Source: Aquibacillus saliphilus (GTDB taxonomy: Bacteria; Bacillota; Bacilli; Bacillales; Amphibacillaceae). Taken from it: a stretch of 64,000 nt of DNA. Below are positions 44,460 through 53,895 of the stretch, in pieces. Location: contig NZ_JAIZAP010000024.1 of the NCBI RefSeq assembly GCF_020404745.1, positions 1 to 64,000 on the forward strand. The letters are read 5' to 3'. Position 1 is the stretch's first letter. Each line of letters begins with the position of its first letter. The translations under genes and the position numbers were made by a program. The notes under the pieces were generated by a model that was given only the letters and a program-made list of their open reading frames with translations, was not told the origin of the DNA and made no database searches.

Positions 44460-45716
44460 TTACTTTTCTATATCTTCTATTGTTTGATTATTTGTTGCTT
44501 GATAATACCCATGATATTCCTTGCTCTCTTCAATATCATCAGCAACTAAACCAGAAAGAACATGAACTCGTAAGATAAAGCCTTCTAGTTTATCTTCTTT
44601 GTTTGTCACAGCTAGAGGGAATTTAGACTCTAACGCCTTTGGAATAATATCATTGATGTAGTCTTCTTTTGCAACAGTTGTTACATCTGTATCTACTACA
44701 TCCTCTAAAGATTTTTTCTGTTTAATTCCTTCGATCGCAGCATCAATCGTTACAATACCTTTTAGATGTCGACCACGGTCGACGACAAACACACTCGAAA
44801 TACCGTTTTGTTGCATCTCTTTAACAGCAACATTTAAACCATCTTTTAGTGAAACAAGGGCATTCGGTTTGATCATCACATGTTCAGCTTGGAAGACTTT
44901 TGAACGATCGATATCTTTAATGAAGTCTGAAATATAATCATTTGCTGGAGCTTCCAATATACTCTCCGGAGTCCCAACTTGAACAACTTTCCCATCCTTC
45001 ATTACAGCTACCCGGTCACCTATTTTAAATGCCTCATTGACATCATGCGTGATAAAGACAATTGTCTTTTTCAAACGTTCTTGGATATCTAATAACTCGA
45101 GTTGCATATCACGACGTATAAGTGGATCCAATGCACTAAAAGGTTCATCCATTAATAGGATATCTGGATCATTCGCCAAGGCACGAGCTAAGCCAACCCG
45201 TTGTTGCATACCACCAGATAGTTCATCAGGGTACTTATCTTCATATCCTTTTAAACCAACTAGTTCAATATTTTCCTGTGCAATTTTTTGACGTTCTTCT
45301 TTTGACATATTCTTAATCTCCAAACCATACTCGACATTGCCAAGGATAGTACGGTGATTAAATAAACCAAAATGCTGAAAAACCATTGCAATTTTATCTT
45401 GCCGGAACTTTTTTAACTGGGGTGTCTTATATTCTACAATGTTCTCACCATCTACATAAATAGCGCCATCAGTTGGCTTATTCAATAAATTGAAACAACG
45501 AATTAATGTAGATTTCCCACTACCAGAGAGCCCCATAATGACAAAGACTTCTCCTTCATTAATTTCCATTGATGCATCATAAACACCAACAGTATGACCG
45601 GTTTCTGCTAGTATTTCATCTTTAGACTTTCCTTCTTTTATCATAGGTGCAATTGTTTTTGGTTTCGGGCCAAAAATCTTTGAGACATGATCTATTTTAA
45701 TTTTATTTTCAGCCAT
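44460..45716 (-). CDS. opuAA: Glycine betaine ABC transporter ATPase OpuAA
   Basis: The 418-residue ATPase has Walker A GLSGSGKST (about 58-66), signature LSGGMQQRVGLARAL and Walker B ILLMDEPFSALD. A C-terminal pair of CBS domains (about 280-400) senses ionic strength in related osmoprotectant systems. It imports glycine betaine or proline betaine under osmotic stress. Its ATG shares one base with the opuAB stop, with AGGAGGG upstream. Confidence 0.95.
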   Translation of the reverse strand: MAENKIKIDHVSKIFGPKPKTIAPMIKEGKSKDEILAETGHTVGVYDASMEINEGEVFVIMGLSGSGKSTLIRCFNLLNKPTDGAIYVDGENIVEYKTPQLKKFRQDKIAMVFQHFGLFNHRTILGNVEYGLEIKNMSKEERQKIAQENIELVGLKGYEDKYPDELSGGMQQRVGLARALANDPDILLMDEPFSALDPLIRRDMQLELLDIQERLKKTIVFITHDVNEAFKIGDRVAVMKDGKVVQVGTPESILEAPANDYISDFIKDIDRSKVFQAEHVMIKPNALVSLKDGLNVAVKEMQQNGISSVFVVDRGRHLKGIVTIDAAIEGIKQKKSLEDVVDTDVTTVAKEDYINDIIPKALESKFPLAVTNKEDKLEGFILRVHVLSGLVADDIEESKEYHGYYQATNNQTIEDIEK

Positions 45717-46579
45717 TATTTAGCCCTCCTATGTTTCTGGAATCGATCTGCAACGCCATTTGTTACCCGGTCAATAATGATGGCTAAGAATACGATACTA
45801 ATACCCGCTTCAAATCCAAGTGCAATGTCAATTCTGTTAATTGAAATTAACACCTGCTCCCCTAGCCCTTGAGCACCCACCATAGACGCAATAACTACCA
45901 TAGCTAAAGCCATCATCGTCGTCTGGTTCACACCGGCCATGATTGTTGGTAATGCTTGAGGTAACTGAACCTTCATAAGCATCTGCCATCTTGATGATCC
46001 AAACGATTGAGCAGATTCAATTACTTCTTCGTCAACTCCTCTAATCGCAAGTTCAGTTAAACGAATCACTGGTGGTAAAGCGTAAATTAGTGTTGCAAAA
46101 ATAGCTGATACATTTCCTAAACCGAAGAAAAATATCGCTGGTATTAAGTAAACGAAGCTTGGCATTGTCTGCATCGCATCCAAGATTGGACGCATAACGG
46201 TGGAAAACCCTTTACTAAATGCCATATATACACCAAGTGGAATACCTAAAACCAGACAAATTAATACAGCTGAGACAACAATTGAAATAGTCATCATCAT
46301 CTCGTCCCATAAGCCAAATGTACCAACCAAGAACATAAACAAGCCATACAGAAGGCCTGAGCCTATCGATTTAAAATACCAACCCACTAAAATAATAAGA
46401 ATAATAAATAACCACCATGGTAAAAAGTTTAAAAATGCCTCTATACCATTAATTGTCCTAGAAGAAATAAAGAAGATTAAATCAAATAATCCTTCTAATC
46501 CTTCATCTAGAAAATCAACAAACATTTCAACATAATCACCTAAATTACTTTGTATATTAGGAAAGCTTCCCATAGGCAC
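45716..46579 (-). CDS. opuAB: Glycine betaine ABC transporter permease OpuAB
   Basis: The 287-residue permease has about seven helices and the EAA loop (ESAQSFGSSRWQMLMKVQLPQALPTI region, about 195-220) that contacts OpuAA. The GTG at 46579 or ATG two codons on could be the start; neither has a strong ribosome-binding site. The gene is in the middle of the opuAC-AB-AA operon. Confidence 0.93.
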   Translation of the reverse strand: MPMGSFPNIQSNLGDYVEMFVDFLDEGLEGLFDLIFFISSRTINGIEAFLNFLPWWLFIILIILVGWYFKSIGSGLLYGLFMFLVGTFGLWDEMMMTISIVVSAVLICLVLGIPLGVYMAFSKGFSTVMRPILDAMQTMPSFVYLIPAIFFFGLGNVSAIFATLIYALPPVIRLTELAIRGVDEEVIESAQSFGSSRWQMLMKVQLPQALPTIMAGVNQTTMMALAMVVIASMVGAQGLGEQVLISINRIDIALGFEAGISIVFLAIIIDRVTNGVADRFQKHRRAK

Positions 46580-46652
46580 GACTGCAACAAAACAGCCTTC
46601 TCACCTCTCATTTCTTAAAATAATTTTAGTATTTCTACTAGAAAACAAAGCA

Positions 46653-46671
46653 GCTGGCCGTAGCGGCCAGC
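46653..46671 (-). promoter_or_regulatory. Hairpin between opuAC and opuAB
   Basis: A perfect 8-bp GC-rich stem (GCTGGCCG / CGGCCAGC) with a 3-base loop and a U-rich stretch after it on the minus strand. It could end part of the transcripts after opuAC or protect that message's 3' end, keeping binding protein in excess. Confidence 0.6.
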
Positions 46672-46681
46672 CACTTCTCAC

Positions 46682-47707
46682 TTATTCTAAAGAATCCATT
46701 ACTTTATTAGCAACATCTTCTTGTAACCATTCAGTCCATACGTCCTGGTTCTCTTTTAACCACCACTTAGCAGCCTCATCCGCATCCGCATCGTTCTCGT
46801 TCATATAAGTTAATGCCTCTTCAGTTAACGCACTGTTTGTTTCGTAGTTAGTTAAAAATTCATATACTTCTGGAGCTTGATCTGGAAAATCTTTGTGTAC
46901 AGCAACAACAACATCATTTGGTGGGAATTCTGTTGCTCTTGTTTCGTTCCAAGTTTCTTCATCAAATTCTGGTTCTTCAAGTAAAGTTAAATCATACATA
47001 GCAGTTGCTCCAGTAGGAGACCAGTAATAACCGACCCATGGCTCACCTGCATCATATGCATCTGCCAACGATGCGACAATCGCAGCGTCAGAACCTGGCA
47101 TAAAATTATTCATTGTCTCATCTAGACCATACGCTTCAAATTTTGCATCAATTTGTTCGGCAACAGCCCAGCCACTTGGAGCGTTCAGAATTCGTCCTCG
47201 ACCTGGGTCTTCTGGATCTTCAAAAACTTCAGGATATTCTTTCAGATCTTCTACTGTTCTTAAATCTGGAGCAATTGGATCTATGCCCCGTTCCGCATCC
47301 CCTTCAATCACGTAAGTAGGAACATATAAACCTTGTTGATTATCATCAAAATTAGTAGAAGTTTTGACTATATCTCCTTCTTCGATTGCTTCTTCATATA
47401 CTTCTTTAATATTATCCGTCCATACTTCCATATAGACATTTATGTCACCCTCACGGAATCCTTGAATTGTAGCTGCTGTAGAACCTGGTGTCACATCAGT
47501 TTCATAACCAAATCCTTCTTCGATAATAACTTGAGCTACACTATTATGAAAACGTATGCTGTCCCAACCAGCATCCGCCATTACAATTGTATCCAGTTCA
47601 TTTGCACTTCCATCACCTGAACCTGCATCGTTTGAATCATCTGTTTCTCCACACGCAGCAAGAATTAATAAGAATACTGTTGATACTAACAGAATTATTT
47701 TTTTCAT
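46682..47707 (-). CDS. opuAC: Glycine betaine-binding lipoprotein OpuAC
   Basis: The 341-residue lipoprotein has the lipobox LAAC and aspartate/glutamate-rich surfaces typical of halophile-adapted secreted proteins. Tryptophans for the cation-pi betaine cage are present (VGYYWSPTG, WVGYYW region). It comes first in this operon, whereas B. subtilis has opuAA-AB-AC. The ATG follows AAAGGAGACGGAGAA. Confidence 0.92.
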   Translation of the reverse strand: MKKIILLVSTVFLLILAACGETDDSNDAGSGDGSANELDTIVMADAGWDSIRFHNSVAQVIIEEGFGYETDVTPGSTAATIQGFREGDINVYMEVWTDNIKEVYEEAIEEGDIVKTSTNFDDNQQGLYVPTYVIEGDAERGIDPIAPDLRTVEDLKEYPEVFEDPEDPGRGRILNAPSGWAVAEQIDAKFEAYGLDETMNNFMPGSDAAIVASLADAYDAGEPWVGYYWSPTGATAMYDLTLLEEPEFDEETWNETRATEFPPNDVVVAVHKDFPDQAPEVYEFLTNYETNSALTEEALTYMNENDADADEAAKWWLKENQDVWTEWLQEDVANKVMDSLE

Positions 47708-48213
47708 TTCTCCGTCTCCTTTTATTACATTTTATATTTAATATGTATAAGACATATTTACACATACAAATCCAACGTTTAACCACCTAAAGATAACTTG
47801 CATGCTAGCCCTACTCTTGCTTTAGAGCCTTATTATAAAATTAGTTAACATTAAGTGGGATTTCACTTCACTAGTTAGACACCATTGAGGATAAAAATTA
47901 TAGGTCTAAAACATATAATTAGCTTGGAGAGGTTTAGCATAAATAATAAACAACACAAACCGACAATAATTAATAGTATACAGCACAGGTAACATTTACC
48001 CAAATTGGATAAATAGCCATATCAACATTAATTTTATTATAAGAAGTCACTACGAATATATAAATCAATTATTCTATATATTTAGTTTCATATACTTACT
48101 ATCCTTAGTAATAACTCGAAATTCATAACTAATCGGCCCTTTCGTATTAATGAAGAGAACAAAAGCACTCCGAACGATTAGTAAGTCCCAAGTCCGCGAA
48201 AAGTTTAAACAAA
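47708..48213. other. Gene-free stretch upstream of opuAC
   Basis: About 500 A/T-rich bases with no ORF that I can support. It should contain the osmotically controlled opuA promoter, but I could not place a -35/-10 pair with confidence. No repeat is visible. Confidence 0.5.
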
Positions 48214-48238
48214 AAAACATCGCAATTAGCGATGTTTT
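48214..48238 (-). terminator. Terminator after the zinc-ribbon-like gene
   Basis: A 10-bp stem (AAAACATCGC / GCGATGTTTT) with a 5-base loop, overlapping the gene's end. Confidence 0.8.
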
Positions 48239-48573
48239 AGTTTAGGTAGTTTTCTTTCAAAAAAGATATAGGACATAGCTCTAACAAGAACGGAATACAG
48301 TGCAATCAAACCAATTAAATCACCTATCTCAGCAAGTGTATTGGTAGCGAGTAACCAAGCGGCTATAACTCCCATAATAATCGTTCTTGTGTTACCTGAT
48401 ACACCATTTAAAGGTCTCCAAAAACCCCACAATGTTCTTACTTCCTTTTCCAACTCGTTAAAACAAACGAAATGAAATGGTCTAATTCGGAGGAAATTAG
48501 ATGCAGTTACTAACTCATCTCTATTTTTAATCTCTTTATAACAATATCTACAAATATTCGGGCCCATTCTCAT
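48226..48573 (-). CDS. Small membrane protein with N-terminal CxxC motif
   Basis: ATG at 48573 (or two codons on) follows AAAGG, giving about 115 residues; an upstream in-frame start has no site. The N-terminus has CRYCYKEI and a later HFVCF, possibly one zinc ligand set, followed by two membrane helices (about 65-100). It is close to the MurG-like gene (about 30 bases past the longer frame). Function unknown. Confidence 0.55.
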   Translation of the reverse strand: MRMGPNICRYCYKEIKNRDELVTASNFLRIRPFHFVCFNELEKEVRTLWGFWRPLNGVSGNTRTIIMGVIAAWLLATNTLAEIGDLIGLIALYSVLVRAMSYIFFERKLPKLKHR

Positions 48574-48679
48574 TTCCTTTCGTCTACTATTTATCTCATT
48601 ATAACAAGTAGTTTTCTTATAGTCATAATCATGTGCAATTTCATGTGACAATACTTAAGGTTAGAAATCTTTGTCCTGT

Positions 48680-49750
48680 TTACTTCTGTGAATCCTTTAT
48701 AATTTTAATAACTGTATCTTTGGCTTGATGACTTTCATAATTTCGCATACTTTTTAACATATTGGTTTTGGATTCTTTTAATTGTAGTAATTCTTTAACC
48801 AATCTTTCTTTAGTTAAATCCTCTTCCTCTAACATATTTGCGTAGCCCTGTTTTTTAAAGGACTTCGCATTCAATATTTGATCCCCCCGACTCGCATTAC
48901 GAGATAGTGGGATTAATAACATTGGTTTTTTCAATGCAAGAAATTCAAAAATAGCGTTGGATCCAGCACGTGATAAAATAAAATCAGTTGCTGCAAATAA
49001 ATCACTTAACTCTTTATTAACATAATCAAACTGAGCATATCCTTTAGCTTTTACTGATTCATCAATATTTCCTTTTCCGCATATATGAATAATTTGAAAT
49101 TCTTCTAACAAAATATTTAATTGATCGCGTACGGCCTGATTTATTTTTTGGGCTCCGCCACTACCACCCATAACTAGCAGTACCGGTTTATCACCGGTAA
49201 GATTCGCTATCTCTAGACCCTTACTCTTACTTCCCTGGAACAACTCGTTTCTAACTACAGCACCAACCCATTCTGATTTATCCTCCGGCAAGTATTGCAT
49301 CGTCTCAGGGAACGTTGCTAACACTTTTTTAGCAAATGGAGTAGCTAACTTGTTCGCAAGTCCTGGACTGTAATCAGATTCATGGATAACTGCGGGTATT
49401 TTTCTCATCCAAGCTGCCGCCAAAACAGGTACAGATACAAAGCCACCCTTAGAAAAAATCACTGTTGGTTTTTTCTTTTTTAAAATTCGGAAAGCTTGAG
49501 CTGTCCCATTTAAGACCTTAAACGGATCTTTAAAGTTCTCTTTTGAAAAGTACCTTCTCAGTTTCCCTGTAGATATCGGGTGGTATGTTACGTTGTCTAA
49601 TTGGGAAATTAATTCTCTCTCTATTCCATTTTTTGAACCGATATAATCAATTTCCCATCCTTCTTGTTGAAAAACTGGAATAATTGCTAGATTAACGATA
49701 ACGTGACCTGCGCTACCTCCACCAGTAAATAAAATTTGCTTATTCTTCAT
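48680..49750 (-). CDS. MurG-like UDP-GlcNAc transferase paralogue
   Basis: The 356-residue GT28 glycosyltransferase has GGGSAGHV near the N-terminus and the nucleotide-sugar-binding SRAGSNAIFEFLALKKPMLLIPL segment. ATG at 49750 follows AAAGGA with eight-base spacing. It matches MurG, which adds GlcNAc to lipid I; but MurG normally lies in the dcw cluster, and no mur genes are adjacent. It may be a second copy, as some bacilli have, or the only one moved. Confidence 0.8.
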   Translation of the reverse strand: MKNKQILFTGGGSAGHVIVNLAIIPVFQQEGWEIDYIGSKNGIERELISQLDNVTYHPISTGKLRRYFSKENFKDPFKVLNGTAQAFRILKKKKPTVIFSKGGFVSVPVLAAAWMRKIPAVIHESDYSPGLANKLATPFAKKVLATFPETMQYLPEDKSEWVGAVVRNELFQGSKSKGLEIANLTGDKPVLLVMGGSGGAQKINQAVRDQLNILLEEFQIIHICGKGNIDESVKAKGYAQFDYVNKELSDLFAATDFILSRAGSNAIFEFLALKKPMLLIPLSRNASRGDQILNAKSFKKQGYANMLEEEDLTKERLVKELLQLKESKTNMLKSMRNYESHQAKDTVIKIIKDSQK

Positions 49751-49970
49751 GACGTACGTCCTTTCTATGTATCGCATCTATTTGTTGGAAAACAGATTGC
49801 CGTATATTTGCTTTTATACTAGGATAAAATGATTTGTTTTTTTGTTATCTCTGCGCGCCACCTACAACAGTAATACCAGGTTAGCGACTAAAATACCATA
49901 AAAATTTAAAATGTGCTATAATCCTCTCTATCCTAATGGAAATTGATTGAAAAGGGAAGAGCGATTCTCC

Positions 49971-51338
49971 ATGTATCAAACAAATACATTCAAACAAAAG
50001 CTTAAATTATTTTCAGTTATCCTTATTCCTATTCTAATTACACAGCTAAGTATGTATGCAATGAATTTCTTTGACACAGTTATGTCTGGTAATGCCGGAG
50101 CCGAAGAATTAGCTGGAGTCGCAATTGGCTCAAGTCTGTGGGTACCAATATCAACAGGTATCAATGGAATACTAATGGCAATCTCGCCTATTGTTGCCCA
50201 TTTAGTAGGTGCAAAAGATGAGAAGGCCGTACCCGAAACAGTCAGACAAGGAGTTTATTTGGCAACTGCATTAGGAATTGTTGTTTCTGTTATTGGCTTT
50301 TTGTTAATAAACCCAATTTTAAACTATATGGATCTAGAAGAACAAGTCCGTTATGTTGCTAAGTATTATTTGATTACAATCGGAATTGGTATTATTCCAT
50401 TATTTGTATTTAATTTAGTTCGTTGTTACATCGACGCACTAGGACACACAAGAATATCAATGGTCATCATTTTAATGTCTTTACCTCTTAATATCTTATT
50501 TAACTATATGTTTATCTTCGGAAAATTTGGTGCCCCAGCATTAGGTGGAATTGGTGCAGGAATCGCTACCGCTTTAACATACTGGCTTGCATTAGGCATA
50601 TCTATTTGGATTGTTTTAAAGATACGTCCATTTTCCAAACATAAAATTTTTAGTCAGTGGTCTCGTCCGTCTTTACGTGTATGGTGGGATCAATTAAAAA
50701 TCGGTGTACCGATTGGCTTCTCCATCTTTTTTGAGGTTAGTATCTTTTCAGCGGTTACTTTGTTCATGAGTGCCTACAGCACCTATACAATCGCCGCTCA
50801 CCAAGCTGCAATCAATTTTGCATCATTCTTATACATGGTTCCATTAAGTGTTGCGACTGCCTTAACAATTGCCGTAGGATTTGAAGTAGGTGCAAAGAGA
50901 ATCAAAGATGCACGAATTTATTCCTATATGGGAATCATTTCAGGGGTATTGATTGCTTTTGTTTCTGGATTTATTCTCCTAGCTTTTGATGACCAAATCG
51001 CCCGACTTTATAATGGTAACCCTGAAGTTGTCAATCTGACAAAACAATTTATTTTCTATGCGATTTTCTTTCAATTTGCAGATGCATTCGGAGCACCTAT
51101 TCAAGGCTCTTTACGTGGATATAAAGATGTAAATATTACGTTTTGGATGTCCCTTGTATCTTATTGGTTAATTGGTCTTCCAAGCGGCTTTTTACTTGCT
51201 AATTATACGGACTTTGGACCATTTGGTTATTGGATGGGATTAATCATTGGATTGAGTGCGGGAGCGATTATCTTATTTGGCCGAATGCTTTATTTGCAAA
51301 GAAAATTATTAAAAAAATTTGCGGCCGAGGTAAATTAG
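49971..51338 (+). CDS. MATE family multidrug efflux transporter
   Basis: The protein has about 455 residues, twelve membrane helices and internal two-fold symmetry (both halves have AP.QA-like gating helices; GIGAGIATALTYW, IAAHQAAINFASFLYMVPLSVATALTIAVG). It exports cationic drugs or metabolites in exchange for Na+ or H+. The ATG at 49971 is favoured by family length; the upstream TTG at 49947 would add eight residues. No regulator is beside it. Confidence 0.9.
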   Translation: MYQTNTFKQKLKLFSVILIPILITQLSMYAMNFFDTVMSGNAGAEELAGVAIGSSLWVPISTGINGILMAISPIVAHLVGAKDEKAVPETVRQGVYLATALGIVVSVIGFLLINPILNYMDLEEQVRYVAKYYLITIGIGIIPLFVFNLVRCYIDALGHTRISMVIILMSLPLNILFNYMFIFGKFGAPALGGIGAGIATALTYWLALGISIWIVLKIRPFSKHKIFSQWSRPSLRVWWDQLKIGVPIGFSIFFEVSIFSAVTLFMSAYSTYTIAAHQAAINFASFLYMVPLSVATALTIAVGFEVGAKRIKDARIYSYMGIISGVLIAFVSGFILLAFDDQIARLYNGNPEVVNLTKQFIFYAIFFQFADAFGAPIQGSLRGYKDVNITFWMSLVSYWLIGLPSGFLLANYTDFGPFGYWMGLIIGLSAGAIILFGRMLYLQRKLLKKFAAEVN

Positions 51339-51368
51339 AATCCTATCTCAAGTTAAAACGTCTTTTAA

Positions 51369-51553
51369 AAGAAAAGCGCAGGCGCCTTGCTCACCCTAGG
51401 GCAATAAGTCGCGCCTCTATGTGGTGCTTTTTCACGCAAAGAGGATTGACTCCGGGACCTCAGGCGGGGTCATTCGAAATAAGCAAACCGCTTATTTCCG
51501 GGTAGGCGCTGGAGCTAGACATCAAGACTCAAATTTTTATACTTTCTCACCTT
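51369..51553 (+). repeat. Structured intergenic repeat, copy B, with extra hairpin
   Basis: This is the second copy of the element at 30572-30722, same orientation. It carries a 33-base insertion after CAGGCGGGGT that includes a perfect 9-bp hairpin, GAAATAAGC / GCTTATTTC (loop AAACC). The rest aligns closely. It fills the gap after the MATE gene. Confidence 0.8.
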
Positions 51554-51554
51554 T

Positions 51555-51592
51555 AAATAAAGGCTTCACCGCCATCGGTAAAGCCTTTATTT
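51555..51592 (-). terminator. Terminator after the Yip1 gene
   Basis: AAATAAAGGCTT pairs with AAGCCTTTATTT, with ACCG/CGGT inside. Confidence 0.85.
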
Positions 51593-52173
51593 TATGCGAA
51601 TATAAATGGTAATGACATTATCAAAATTAATCCAGCTAATATAAATGCCGGTAAAGCATAAACAACAATCGCTTTCCACCAAGAAAAGTTATAAAAGGTC
51701 TTGATGGCAATAATAAAGTAAACCGTGTAAGGAATAATTAGAAGACCGTCTATTATTAAATAAAGTAAAGGTGCATAACCTTCTAGAAAAAATGCCTCTT
51801 TTTTTGACAATATGAATGGCAGAATCGCAACCAAATTGACTAGTACCGGCAAATGAGCCCAAGCATAGGCAATCCGAAATCCACGTAAATCTCTATCTCC
51901 ATTAAACCATCCAGCAATCAAATCTGTGATCCACGAGCCTACTAAATAAGAAAGATATCCAATTAAAGGACCAATTAAACTAGCCATTAAGAGTATCGAA
52001 CTTAGTGAGAATTGATCGCCATGATTGTTTGATTGACTAATCATTAAGAAATCGTAAATTCCTGATAACAGTACAATTATGATAGGGACTTTCCTTGTAT
52101 TTCTGTCAACTTCATTATTAATTACTCTTCCTGGTTGAATCCAAAATTTCAGTAAACTTTCTTGTGTAGTCAT
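51592..52173 (-). CDS. Yip1 domain membrane protein
   Basis: 193 residues from ATG at 52173, five bases after GGGGGA. The Yip1 domain has about five helices (30-190) and a short polar N-terminus with WIQPGRVIN. Bacterial Yip1 proteins have no established role. Confidence 0.75.
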   Translation of the reverse strand: MTTQESLLKFWIQPGRVINNEVDRNTRKVPIIIVLLSGIYDFLMISQSNNHGDQFSLSSILLMASLIGPLIGYLSYLVGSWITDLIAGWFNGDRDLRGFRIAYAWAHLPVLVNLVAILPFILSKKEAFFLEGYAPLLYLIIDGLLIIPYTVYFIIAIKTFYNFSWWKAIVVYALPAFILAGLILIMSLPFIFA

Positions 52174-52215
52174 GCTTCTCCCCCTAACCACTATACTTTA
52201 ACATACAATCCGAAA

Positions 52216-52254
52216 GAAAACTCGCGTTGCTCTTAGGCCACAACGCGAGTTTTC
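52216..52254 (-). terminator. Terminator after the aldehyde dehydrogenase gene
   Basis: A 14-bp stem (GAAAACTCGCGTTG / CAACGCGAGTTTTC) with an 11-base loop. Confidence 0.9.
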
Positions 52255-52261
52255 GTATCCC

Positions 52262-53689
52262 CTATTTAGTTAGATTTAATACAATTAATCTTTCCTCCGT
52301 CATTTCTTTAATTGAGTATTTAGGCCCTTCTTTTCCATTCCCACTATCTTTGATGCCACCATATGGCATTAAATCAACTCGGTATTGGGAAGCATCATTG
52401 ATCATCAAACCTCCAACTTCAACTTTACGTGCTGCATAAAATGCTGTATCGAGATTTTTTGTAAAGATTCCTCCCTGGAGTCCATAAGATGACTCATTCA
52501 CTTCATCAATACATGCGTCTAGTTGACTAAACGGGATAATACTCACAACTGGAGCAAACACTTCATCACAAACAACCTTCATATTCTTGTTCACTTTGCC
52601 AATTATCGTTGGTTGCAGAATAGCACCGTTCCGTTCACCACCATAAATAACCTCAGCTCCACTCTCAACTGCTTCACTGACCCATTGTTCGGCACGTTCA
52701 GCTTCTTTCTCAGCAATCATCGGACCTACATCTGTATCAGGGTCGGATGGGTCACCAACTTTTAATTGTTTAACCTCCTCAACAAGCTTTTGTTGAAATT
52801 CATTTAAGACCTCTTCATGTACATAAATACGCTGTACCGAAATACAAACTTGTCCTGCAAAAGCAAAACTTTTTTGTGCGATAGTTTTTGCCGCTTGTTC
52901 TAAATCCGCTTCTTTATCGACAATAACTGGCGAATTATTACCTAACTCCAATATTAACTTTTTCAGGCCAGTGTTTTGCTTTAATTTTAAGCCAACTTCT
53001 GCACTACCAGTAAAAGTAAATACACTGATTCGATCATCCTTCATCATTTGCTTGCCAACTGTCGAACCTGAACCTACGACAACATTAAATAAACCAGCAG
53101 GTAAACCTGAGTCTTCAAAAATTTCTGCCAGCTTTAAAGCAGTAATCGGAGTTGCGCTCGCGGGTTTTAATACTACCGCATTACCTGCAGCGATTGCAGG
53201 TGCAACTTTATGTGCAACAAGATTTAGTGGAAAATTAAACGGACTGATTGCTCCTACGACACCTACAGGAACTTTAATGGTAAACGCCATTCGATTTTCT
53301 GATCCAGGTGCAGCTTCGACTGGAACACCTTCACCAGTAATTCTTTTGGCTTCCTCTGCAGCAACCTCAAATGTCTGTGCTGAGCGCTCAACTTCACTCC
53401 TCGCTTGTTTCAAAGGTTTTCCAGCTTCCTTAAGTATACAAACAGCAAGTTCTTCTTTCTTTTCTATTAAAAGCTCACTAACACGTTTTAATACTTCGAA
53501 TCGTTGATACGGTGAGAGAGCGTCTGATTTATAAGCTTGTTGTGCAGACTCAATTGCGTGATCAACATCCTTTTCTAAGGCTTGAGAAACGGAGGCATAC
53601 ACCTCTTGATTATATTTATTTAAAACATCCTTCTTCTCACTTGTTTCAATCCATTTTCCATTTATGTAAAGCTTATATACCTGCGACAT
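52262..53689 (-). CDS. NAD(P)-dependent aldehyde dehydrogenase
   Basis: The 475-residue enzyme has catalytic Cys in FAGQVCISVQR and Glu in LELGNNSPVIV, and the cofactor motif FTGSAEVG. It resembles lactaldehyde/succinate-semialdehyde-type dehydrogenases (SSADH/GapN group). ELGN replaces the usual ELGG near the glutamate, a mild oddity. The ATG follows AGGAAGGTTGTT. Monocistronic. Confidence 0.9.
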   Translation of the reverse strand: MSQVYKLYINGKWIETSEKKDVLNKYNQEVYASVSQALEKDVDHAIESAQQAYKSDALSPYQRFEVLKRVSELLIEKKEELAVCILKEAGKPLKQARSEVERSAQTFEVAAEEAKRITGEGVPVEAAPGSENRMAFTIKVPVGVVGAISPFNFPLNLVAHKVAPAIAAGNAVVLKPASATPITALKLAEIFEDSGLPAGLFNVVVGSGSTVGKQMMKDDRISVFTFTGSAEVGLKLKQNTGLKKLILELGNNSPVIVDKEADLEQAAKTIAQKSFAFAGQVCISVQRIYVHEEVLNEFQQKLVEEVKQLKVGDPSDPDTDVGPMIAEKEAERAEQWVSEAVESGAEVIYGGERNGAILQPTIIGKVNKNMKVVCDEVFAPVVSIIPFSQLDACIDEVNESSYGLQGGIFTKNLDTAFYAARKVEVGGLMINDASQYRVDLMPYGGIKDSGNGKEGPKYSIKEMTEERLIVLNLTK

Positions 53690-53895
53690 AACAACCTTCC
53701 TTTCCTTGTGTTATGTATTTATATTCCACTTACAGAAAAATTAAAACTCAATTTGCTGTATTAGGTTAAAATCTAATTATAAAATGAAAAGAGAGCCTTT
53801 CATTCAGTCTAAGTAGTTCACTTACCGCAGGGAAAACACATGACTATTATTGTATTGTGCAACTACAGTTGCTACGAACAAGATTAAAGTTCTTC

